From JBCBSK01 sp965250105 (GTDB lineage Bacteria > Pseudomonadota > Alphaproteobacteria > Rhizobiales > Tepidamorphaceae), in the NCBI GenBank assembly GCA_965250105.1, contig OZ252290.1, positions 1,302,001 through 1,366,000 of the forward strand: a stretch of 64,000 nucleotides of DNA. The letters are read 5' to 3'. The notes beneath the pieces were generated by a model that had not been told where the DNA came from, did no database searches, and saw only the letters and a program-made list of their open reading frames with translations. Shown here one piece after another: positions 58,725-64,000 of this stretch (the stretch's first letter is position 1; each line of letters starts with the position of its first letter). Position numbers and translations under genes: made by a program.

Positions 58725-59612
58725 ATGACGGCGCACAGGCTCTTCGATCCGCCTTTCGAGCTGGTTCAGCCCAAGATCGCGGCCGACCTGCCGGTCATTT
58801 TCGATTCGCCCCATTCCGGACGCCACTATCCGGAAAGCTTCGTCGAGGCGACCCGCCTGACCGCGACCACGCTGCGCCGCTCGGAGGACTGTTTCGTCGA
58901 CGCCCTGTTCGACGGCTGCGTCGATCACGGCATCCCACTCCTGCACGCCTTGTTCCCGCGCGCCTATGTCGACGTCAACCGCGAGCCCTATGAACTGGAT
59001 CCGACCATGTTCGACGGCCGCGTGCCGTCCTTCGCCAATACCCGGTCGATGCGTGTTGCCGGCGGGCTCGGCACCATCGCCCGCATCGTCGCCGACAACG
59101 AGGAGATCTATGCGCGGCGGCTGCCGATCCGCACCGCCCTCGAACGCATCGAAACCTGCTACAAGCCGTATCACCGGACGCTCGAAGGGCTGATCGACGC
59201 GATCCATGCCCGCCATGGCTGCGCGGTGCTGATCGACTGCCATTCCATGCCCTCGCACAGCGCGACACGCGACGACAGGCTGCGCCCGGATTTCGTCCTC
59301 GGCGACCGCTACGGCACGAGTTGCACCAATATCATCGCCGATACGGTGCAGAAGGTGCTGCGCGCCATGGGCTACAGCGTCACCCGCAACAAGCCCTATG
59401 CCGGCGGCCATATCACCGAACGCTACGGCCAGCCGCGGCGCGGCCGCCATGCGCTGCAGATCGAGGTCAATCGGGGGCTTTATCTCGACGAGGCCCGGTT
59501 CGAGCCGAGCGTCGGCTTCGCGCGCCTGCGCGGCGATCTGACGGCACTCGCCGGCGAGATCGCCCAGCTTCCCGTCGACGCGCTGCGACCGATGCGCAAC
59601 GCCGCCGAATAG
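58725..59612 (+). CDS. N-formylglutamate amidohydrolase family protein
   Basis: A 295-residue zinc hydrolase-like protein of the FGase (HutG-type) family. Motifs: VIFDSPHSGRHYPESF, PRAYVDVNREPYELDPTMF, VLIDCHSMPSHSA (metal/catalytic His), NKPYAGGHITERYG and LQIEVNRGLYLDE. The 241-bp upstream gap to cpdR is divergent promoter space. ATG 58725 is chosen on family length; an in-frame ATG at 58701 adds eight residues, and longer readings are nonsense. The true substrate may be other than N-formylglutamate, as no hut genes are nearby. Confidence 0.9.
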   Translation: MTAHRLFDPPFELVQPKIAADLPVIFDSPHSGRHYPESFVEATRLTATTLRRSEDCFVDALFDGCVDHGIPLLHALFPRAYVDVNREPYELDPTMFDGRVPSFANTRSMRVAGGLGTIARIVADNEEIYARRLPIRTALERIETCYKPYHRTLEGLIDAIHARHGCAVLIDCHSMPSHSATRDDRLRPDFVLGDRYGTSCTNIIADTVQKVLRAMGYSVTRNKPYAGGHITERYGQPRRGRHALQIEVNRGLYLDEARFEPSVGFARLRGDLTALAGEIAQLPVDALRPMRNAAE

Positions 59613-59655
59613 CCAGCCGGCGCCCGTCAGCAAGCCTTTGAAGGCGCTATCCGCG

Positions 59656-59685
59656 AAAAAAAGGCCGCTCCACGAAGGAGCGGCC
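59656..59685 (-). terminator. Rho-independent terminator of the candidate sRNA
   Basis: Stem GGCCGCTCC (59663-59671), loop ACGAA, GGAGCGGCC (59677-59685); on the minus strand it is followed directly by seven T residues (59662-59656). The T-run on only one strand fixes the direction. It is downstream of no protein-coding gene. Confidence 0.88.
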
Positions 59686-59746
59686 AAAGTCTAAGGGAGG
59701 AAACGCCCAAGGAGGGCTGCGGCGAGACCAACGGCCTCGACGCACT
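59656..59746 (-). ncRNA. Candidate small RNA with anti-Shine-Dalgarno motifs
   Basis: The minus strand here has all parts of a stand-alone small RNA gene. A promoter-like TTGACT...CATAAT lies at 59779-59753. A transcript of about 90 nt would have a first hairpin CGAGGCC/GGTCTCG, a small hairpin GCCC-TCCTT-GGGC showing CCUCC, and a single-stranded UUUCCUCCC (complement of 59695-59703). It closes with a rho-independent terminator (stem GGCCGCTCC/GGAGCGGCC, seven Us). No ORF overlaps. Architecture resembles the anti-SD sRNAs of alphaproteobacteria (alpha-r14/CcsR type), from memory. Confidence 0.7.
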
Positions 59747-59752
59747 GCAAAA

Positions 59753-59779
59753 ATTATGCGTGCATCGCACAAAAGTCAA
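59753..59779 (-). promoter_or_regulatory. Sigma-70-like promoter of the candidate sRNA
   Basis: On the minus strand TTGACT (59779-59774) and CATAAT (59758-59753) are spaced by 15 bp; shifting to ATAATT or TAATTT gives 16 or 17 bp. Start of transcription is expected near 59746. Confidence 0.65.
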
Positions 59780-60214
59780 TCTGACGTGGCTGCTCAAAGA
59801 AGCGGCACACCGGCAAAAATTGCAGAAAGCGTGACAATTCGCCCCAAAAAGCCGGAAGGTAACTCATTTGTGAGGTGTTTTGGCCACATTCGCGACAGTT
59901 TATGACCGGAAGGCATGATTGTGCATTGCACAAATTACTCGAAGATCCCCGGCCCACGCAGTCCTGATCTGCGCCGCCGAGCAATATGGCCGGCGCGGGG
60001 TGATCACTTCTGGGCGCAATCACGGCACAATCACGATGCATGCCCAAGAAAACGGCATTCGCCCGACAACGGCCTTGCCAGCCGGGCCGGCGCTGCCTCA
60101 AGAAAACGCCCCATCGGCCGATTCGGTTGACGATCCAGGGCACGTAGACATCAGGCCAGGGGATCGGCGATAGGACCGTTTCCCGCCCCCCGACGACAGA
60201 CCGGAGCCCGACGC
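59780..60214. promoter_or_regulatory. Intergenic region upstream of the HisN-like gene, with TTGTGC-ATT-GCACAA dyad
   Basis: A gap of about 435 bp with no convincing gene. It holds a perfect 6-bp inverted repeat TTGTGC/GCACAA at 59919-59933, with related CAATCACG and GGCACAATCACG motifs at about 60018-60035. These may be operator sites. A 129-residue minus-strand frame here has cysteine-rich composition unlike real neighbours and was not accepted. Confidence 0.4.
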
Positions 60215-61015
60215 ATGACGGCCCAGCTTCCCCCGCAAGCCTTCTTTCACGACCTCGCCGATGCGGCGGGTGCCGCGATCCTGCCGCTGTTCCGGACGCG
60301 GATCACCGTCGAGGACAAGGACGGCCGCGCCGGTTTCGACCCGGTGACCGAAGCCGACCGGGCCGCCGAAGCGGCCATGCGCCGGCTCATCGAGGCCAGC
60401 TATCCGGAACACGGCATTTTCGGCGAGGAATATGGTGAAAAGCCCGCGCAAGGGCCGTTCACCTGGGTGCTCGACCCGATCGACGGCACAAGAGCCTTCA
60501 TCGCCGGCCTGCCGACCTGGGGCACGATCATCGGCCTGACCCGCGACGGCGCGCCGGTGGCCGGCCTGTTCGACCAGCCCTTCACGGGGGAAAGGCTGTG
60601 GGCCGTCGACGGCCCGACCCAATATCGCGACCGGAATGGCGCGCGACAGGTGACCAGCCGGCGGCGCGACGCGCTCGCCGATGCAACCCTGATGACGACG
60701 ACGCCGGCCTTGTTCGACCGGGGCGCGGAACGCGCGGCCTATGACCGCATCGAGGCGCTGAGCCGCAATGTGCGCTATGGCGGCGACGCCTATGCCTATG
60801 GGCTGATCGCCCAGGGCCATGTTGATCTCGTGGTCGAGGCCGGGCTACAGCCCTATGACGTCGTCGGTTTGATCCCCATCGTCACGGGCGCAGGCGGCGT
60901 CATGACCACCTGGACCGGGGCTAGCGCCGCCGGTGGCGGACGGATCGTCGCGGCCGGCTCGGCCGCGCTCCATGCGCAAGCGCTGGCGCTTCTGGCCGAT
61001 ACGCCTGCGGGCTGA
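60215..61015 (+). CDS. Inositol monophosphatase-family phosphatase, HisN-like
   Basis: A 266-residue Mg-dependent phosphatase. Metal-site motifs are PVTEADRAAEAAMR, GEEYG (Glu) and WVLDPIDGTRAFIAG, with the second Asp in LQPYDVVGLIPIVTGAGG. The phrase YGGDAYAYGLIAQGHVDLVVE (split) is close to histidinol-phosphatase HisN of actinobacteria and alphaproteobacteria. Histidinol phosphate is therefore the favoured substrate, but no his genes are adjacent. It converges with the hydrolase gene with 6 bp between stops. Confidence 0.87.
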   Translation: MTAQLPPQAFFHDLADAAGAAILPLFRTRITVEDKDGRAGFDPVTEADRAAEAAMRRLIEASYPEHGIFGEEYGEKPAQGPFTWVLDPIDGTRAFIAGLPTWGTIIGLTRDGAPVAGLFDQPFTGERLWAVDGPTQYRDRNGARQVTSRRRDALADATLMTTTPALFDRGAERAAYDRIEALSRNVRYGGDAYAYGLIAQGHVDLVVEAGLQPYDVVGLIPIVTGAGGVMTTWTGASAAGGGRIVAAGSAALHAQALALLADTPAG

Positions 61016-61021
61016 CGTCGA

Positions 61022-61987
61022 TCACACGTCGTCGCGCTGGCCGGGAATGAAGGCGTCGAAGGCGGCCCAGAACTGGCGCCGGATGCTGTCGCGCTCCATC
61101 AGCGGTTCGTGCCGCGCGCCGGTCAGAAAGATGTGGCGGCCGACCCGCATGCCGATGCCGAGCTTCTCGATGGCCCGATTGTCGATCACCCGGTCGAGCG
61201 AGCCGCCGACCAGCAGCGTCGGCACGCGCACCTGATCGGCGAAACCAGGCGCATCGATGCGGTCCATGGCGCGCGCGGCGGCACTCAGCCAGCTCGCCGT
61301 CGGCATGCCGATGCTGAGATCCGGACAGGCCTCGCGCATCGCGGCATTGCGCGCATAGCGGTCGGGATCGGAGGTCAGCGGATTATTGGCGAATGTCGCC
61401 GACAGCCGGCCCGGCAGGCGCACACCGCCAAGGCCAAGGGCGGTCATGCCATGCACCATGGGCAGGATGGCGCGCCAGTTGCGCGTCGGACCAAGCGCCA
61501 GCATCGGCGTGCTCAGGACCATCCGCTCATAGGGGCAGGTCCGCTTGCAGGCCATGTTGAGAAGGACGGCGCCGCCCATGGAATGGGCCAGCGCGAAATA
61601 GGGTGGTGGGCAGTCGGCGAGCAGGATCTCGCCATGAAAGGCGGCCGCATCGCGTTCGTATTGCGCGAAAGTCTCGACATGCCCTTTATGCGGATCGCGC
61701 AACAGCCGGTCCGAACCGCCCTGCCCGCGCCAGTCGATGGCCGCGACGCAGAAGCCCCGGTCGAGGAGATCGCCGACGGTCTCGTAATAGAGTTCGATCA
61801 TGTCGCGCCGGCCGCCGAAGATCACGACGGTGCCCTTGCGCCCCTTGCCGCGTCGCCGCCACAGCGCATAGCGGATCCGCACTCCATCCTCGGCGGTGAC
61901 ATGGCCGCTGACGGCGCCGTCCGGGATCTGGTTGCCGCTTATCTCGCGCAGCGCGCCTGACTGATGGACCGCGTGCGTCGCGTCCAT
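61022..61987 (-). CDS. Alpha/beta hydrolase, PldB-like lysophospholipase family
   Basis: A 321-residue serine hydrolase. Oxyanion/early region VVIFGGRRDMIELYY, IDWRGQGGSDRL, nucleophile Ser in FALAHSMGGAVLLN, Asp in LLVGGSLDRVIDN and His in TGARHEPLMERDSIRRQFW. The last phrase is typical of the Hydrolase_4/PldB group that cleaves lysophospholipids or monoacylglycerols. No signal peptide. ATG 61987 has GGGAG 7 bp upstream; an in-frame ATG at 62011 has none. Confidence 0.88.
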   Translation of the reverse strand: MDATHAVHQSGALREISGNQIPDGAVSGHVTAEDGVRIRYALWRRRGKGRKGTVVIFGGRRDMIELYYETVGDLLDRGFCVAAIDWRGQGGSDRLLRDPHKGHVETFAQYERDAAAFHGEILLADCPPPYFALAHSMGGAVLLNMACKRTCPYERMVLSTPMLALGPTRNWRAILPMVHGMTALGLGGVRLPGRLSATFANNPLTSDPDRYARNAAMREACPDLSIGMPTASWLSAAARAMDRIDAPGFADQVRVPTLLVGGSLDRVIDNRAIEKLGIGMRVGRHIFLTGARHEPLMERDSIRRQFWAAFDAFIPGQRDDV

Positions 61988-62054
61988 GACGAACTCCCGA
62001 CATTTGGGCAAGAACGGCGAGACGCCGTCGAGATGTGCCTGTCAAAAAGGAGAA

Positions 62055-62082
62055 CGGCCGGCAGGTCAATGCCTGCCGGCCG
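62055..62082 (-). terminator. Hairpin terminator upstream of the hydrolase gene (minus-strand T-run)
   Basis: A perfect 11-bp inverted repeat CGGCCGGCAGG (62055-62065), loop TCAATG, CCTGCCGGCCG (62072-62082), followed on the minus strand by TTCTCCTTTTTG. It lies 68 bp before the hydrolase start. With no minus-strand gene upstream it could be a leader attenuator or the end of an unseen RNA. A weaker CCCGGG...CCCGGG dyad follows at 62086-62100. Confidence 0.55.
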
Positions 62083-62280
62083 CCGCCCGGGCACCCCGGG
62101 GGCAATTATGGTGCCGGGACCCTCGCCTTGGAACCATCTTCGGGCGGCTGGCCCGGAAGCGGCCCGGCTCGCGAGGCTGACCGACCCTGGCATGCGAGCG
62201 CTGAACCGAAACCCAACCGGCCATTCATGTCCGGTTCATGTTCGGAAAGCCCGCGCCGAAAACGCGCGCTCCATACCCCT

Positions 62281-62309
62281 CTTGAAACGCCGCCGGGGCG
62301 TTCCCACCT
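62281..62309 (+). promoter_or_regulatory. Heat-shock (sigma-32-like) promoter of hsp20
   Basis: CTTGAA (62281-62286), 17-bp spacer, CCACCT (62304-62309). This agrees with the alphaproteobacterial RpoH pattern CTTGAA-N17-C(C)..AT in the -35 box and in part of the -10 box. Transcription would begin near 62316, giving an 80-nt leader. Confidence 0.6.
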
Positions 62310-62346
62310 CAATGGCCGCACGGGCCTCAGGGACGTGCGCTTCCAT

Positions 62347-62398
62347 GGCCCGGCCGACTGGCGGGCCGCATGTCGCTTATGAAGGAGGATATGCCATG
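62347..62398 (+). promoter_or_regulatory. ROSE-like RNA thermometer candidate in the hsp20 leader
   Basis: The leader ends in two stacked hairpins. The first is GGCCCG (62347-62352) with CGGGCC (62362-62367). The second encloses the ribosome site: GCAT (62368-62371) pairs with ATGC (62391-62394), UC and CUU (62373-62378, with one mismatched G) pair with AAG and GA of AAGGAGGA (62382-62389), and the loop is AUG. Sequestering AGGAGG with an imperfect stem holding a G opposite purines is the hallmark of ROSE elements in small heat shock genes of rhizobia. Confidence 0.6.
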
Positions 62399-62857
62399 CG
62401 TAGAGTTGATTTTGCCCCCTTGTACCGGTCGACTGTTGGCTTCGACCGGATGTTCTCGATGCTCGACGCCCTGCACGGGCCGGACGGGCAGAGCGGTTTC
62501 CCGCCCTACAATATCGAACGCACCGACGAGAACGCCTATCGGATCACGATGGCGGTGGCCGGCTTCGCCGAGACCGATCTCGAGCTGAGCGTCAAGGAAA
62601 ACACGCTGACGATCCGCGGCGAGAAGGCCACCGGCGACGACGCCGAGGAGCGCCAGTTCCTGCATCGCGGGATCGCCGAGCGCACCTTCGAGCGCCGCTT
62701 CCAGCTCGCCGACCATGTCGAGGTGCGCGATGCCAGCCTGCAGAACGGGCTGTTGCATGTCGACCTCGTCCGCGAAGTGCCCGAGGCCATGAAGCCGCGC
62801 ACCATCGCGATCAAGTCGGCCAATGATCAGCCGTCGCTGACCCTCGACGCGGCCTGA
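62396..62857 (+). CDS. Small heat shock protein (Hsp20/IbpA family)
   Basis: A 153-residue alpha-crystallin-domain chaperone that holds unfolding proteins. The N-terminus MRRVDFAPLYRSTVGFDRMF and the domain start PPYNIERTDENAYRITMAVAGF match IbpA-like proteins; ELSVKENTLTIRGEK, FERRFQLADHVEVRDASLQNGLL (split) and the C-terminal tail follow. AAGGAGG lies 7 bp upstream of ATG 62396. A heat-shock promoter and a possible RNA thermometer precede it, and a strong terminator follows. Confidence 0.95.
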   Translation: MRRVDFAPLYRSTVGFDRMFSMLDALHGPDGQSGFPPYNIERTDENAYRITMAVAGFAETDLELSVKENTLTIRGEKATGDDAEERQFLHRGIAERTFERRFQLADHVEVRDASLQNGLLHVDLVREVPEAMKPRTIAIKSANDQPSLTLDAA

Positions 62858-62887
62858 TCTTTCGTCAAACCTGGAAAACATGATGGC

Positions 62888-62913
62888 GGCGCCCCGGGAG
62901 ATCCCGGGGCGCC
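62888..62913 (+). terminator. Terminator hairpin after hsp20
   Basis: GGCGCCCCGGG (62888-62898), loop AGAT, CCCGGGGCGCC (62903-62913): a perfect 11-bp stem 30 bp after the hsp20 stop, followed by GTCGTCATTTG. It lies between convergent genes and could serve both, though the T content is low. Confidence 0.65.
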
Positions 62914-62958
62914 GTCGTCATTTGTCGGGTCTTACCAATCAGGCTTGGGTTGACTACG

Positions 62959-64000
62959 TCAGGCCGCATGCTGCGCGGACAAGGCGGCCGCGAGCGCATC
63001 GATGTCGGTTTCCGAGGTGGCGAACGACGTCACGAAGCGGAACAGCGTCGCGCCCTCCGGCGGCGGGTCGCCGGTTTCGGGATCGCCCGGCCAGTCATAG
63101 TAGCGTGCGCCGGCCGCGCGCAGCCGGACGTCGGCATCGGGCGTCAGCCAGCAGAAAAGCTCATTGGCCTCGGGTTCCAGAGCGAGCCGGGCGCCGTCGA
63201 GGCCGGCGAGAACCCGGCCGAGCCTCGCCCCCATCCGGTTGGCATGGCTGGCCAGCGCCAGCCAGTGCCCGCTATCGAGCATGGGCAGAAGCTGGGCCGC
63301 CAGGAACCGGTGTTTCGACCACAGATGGCCCGACCGCTTGCGGCGGTAGCGCAATTCATCGGTCAGGCCGTCGTCGAAACTGATGACGGCCTCGGTGCAG
63401 AGCGCGCCATTCTTGGTGAAGCCGAAGGACAGGACATCGACGCCGGCCCGCCATGTGAGATCGGCGGGACGCGCGCCGGTCGCCGCCGCGGCATTGGCGA
63501 ACCGCGCGCCATCCATGTGAACGCGCAAGCCAGCGTCCCCCGCCGCGTCGCACAGAGCGGCGATCTCGTCCGCCCCATAGACCAGCCCGTATTCGGTCGC
63601 CTGCGTCAGGCTGAGCGCGCGCGCCGGCACTTGATGCGGATCGCGACCGTCCATCGACGCCAGGCCGGCCCGCAAGCCATCCGGCGTCAGCTTGGCGCCG
63701 CGCCCGTTCAGGCCGACCAGGCGGTTGCCGCCGGTGAAGAATTCGATACCGGCGCATTCGTCGACCATGACATGGCTTTCGCGATGGCACAGGATTGCGC
63801 CCCAGGGCGGGGTCAGCGCCGACAGCGCCAAACCGTTGGCGCCGCCGCCGGTGGCCACAAGAAAAACGCCGACGGGCCGCTCGAAGAGATCGGCGAATAG
63901 CTCGCCGAGGCGCGCCGTCAGCGCGTCATTGCCATAGCCAGATGCCGTGCCCCGATCGGCCGCGATCAGGGCATCCATCACGCCCGGCGCCGTGCCGGCC
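62959..64000 (-). CDS. Low-specificity L-threonine aldolase / beta-eliminating lyase (5' end outside window)
   Basis: A PLP enzyme of the threonine aldolase family, cut by the right window edge; at least 347 codons are visible and the N-terminal 10-15 residues are missing. The frame enters as AGTAPGVMDALIAADRG, typical of the family N-terminus. Motifs: SHVMVDECAGIEFFTGG, the Asp in RVHMDGARFANAAAATG and the PLP lysine in LSFGFTKNGALC. It cleaves threonine or allo-threonine to glycine and acetaldehyde. It converges with hsp20. Confidence 0.92.
   Translation of the reverse strand, partial: AGTAPGVMDALIAADRGTASGYGNDALTARLGELFADLFERPVGVFLVATGGGANGLALSALTPPWGAILCHRESHVMVDECAGIEFFTGGNRLVGLNGRGAKLTPDGLRAGLASMDGRDPHQVPARALSLTQATEYGLVYGADEIAALCDAAGDAGLRVHMDGARFANAAAATGARPADLTWRAGVDVLSFGFTKNGALCTEAVISFDDGLTDELRYRRKRSGHLWSKHRFLAAQLLPMLDSGHWLALASHANRMGARLGRVLAGLDGARLALEPEANELFCWLTPDADVRLRAAGARYYDWPGDPETGDPPPEGATLFRFVTSFATSETDIDALAAALSAQHAA

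Noticed and set aside
59754..60143. 129-residue minus-strand frame in the gap before the HisN-like gene
   Set aside because: Its composition (many Cys, Arg, Trp, Phe) is unlike neighbours, there is no SD, and its 3' part runs over the sRNA promoter. It is probably chance.
1..64000. CRISPR array, prophage, transposase, integrase or rRNA
   Set aside because: No spaced direct repeats, no mobile-element genes and no rRNA sequence were seen; the only RNA genes supported are tRNA-Val and the candidate sRNA.

Overview
The window is GC-rich bacterial DNA with tightly packed operons, many joined by ATGA, GTGA or TGATG overlaps. Its gene content points to an alphaproteobacterium of the order Hyphomicrobiales (Rhizobiales). 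The evidence is a complete very-long-chain fatty acid lipid A cluster (acpXL-fabZ-fabF2-fabF1-adh-lpxXL), a CpdR-type response regulator beside an N-formylglutamate amidohydrolase, and a formate dehydrogenase operon with DUF3305, DUF3306, DUF6352 and DUF6505 genes. The genus cannot be named from sequence alone. No phage, transposase or CRISPR array was seen.

Layout. 0-3.4 kb: an acyl-CoA synthetase, an SDR dehydrogenase and a histidine-phosphatase-family protein. 3.4-7.7 kb: an oxyanion/metal uptake operon that combines a ModA-like binding protein with a FecB/FecCD/FecE-type importer, beside a divergent molbindin (Mop). 7.8-22.5 kb: the formate dehydrogenase region. It holds a WD40-cytochrome c protein, a 51-residue membrane protein, an Mrp ATPase, fdhC-fdhB-fdhA (Tat-exported, cysteine type), a small Tat protein, a TorD chaperone, an overlapping five-gene unit (lipoate/biotin-ligase-like, DUF6505, DUF6352, DUF3305, DUF3306) and a divergent four-cluster ferredoxin-like protein. 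Molybdate or tungstate taken up by the first block probably supplies the cofactor of this enzyme.

22.7-29.2 kb: malonate use, with a TRAP transporter (dctPQM), malonyl-CoA decarboxylase and malonyl-CoA synthetase under a divergent GntR regulator; a TTGTATACAA operator lies between them. 29.2-42.8 kb: one strand carries an arginine deiminase pathway (two transporters, arcA, arcB, arcC) followed after 129 bp by a seven-gene A/V-type ATPase operon in the order B-D-I-K-E-DUF2764-A. ATP from carbamate kinase may feed this rotary pump. 43.4-52 kb: a chemoreceptor, a DUF3604 metalloprotein, a tripartite tricarboxylate transporter (TctCBA) with its GntR/UTRA regulator, and tRNA-Val(GAC).

52.7-58.1 kb: the VLCFA-lipid A operon. 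58.1-64 kb: cpdR, N-formylglutamate amidohydrolase, a probable unannotated small RNA with anti-Shine-Dalgarno motifs, a HisN-like phosphatase, an alpha/beta hydrolase, a small heat shock gene with a sigma-32-like promoter and a ROSE-like RNA thermometer candidate, and a threonine aldolase cut by the window end.

The most notable items are the arginine deiminase/V-ATPase superoperon with permuted ATPase gene order, the candidate anti-SD small RNA at about 59.7 kb, the ROSE-like leader of hsp20, the hybrid ModA/FecCD transporter, and the conserved but unexplained five-gene unit in the formate dehydrogenase operon.
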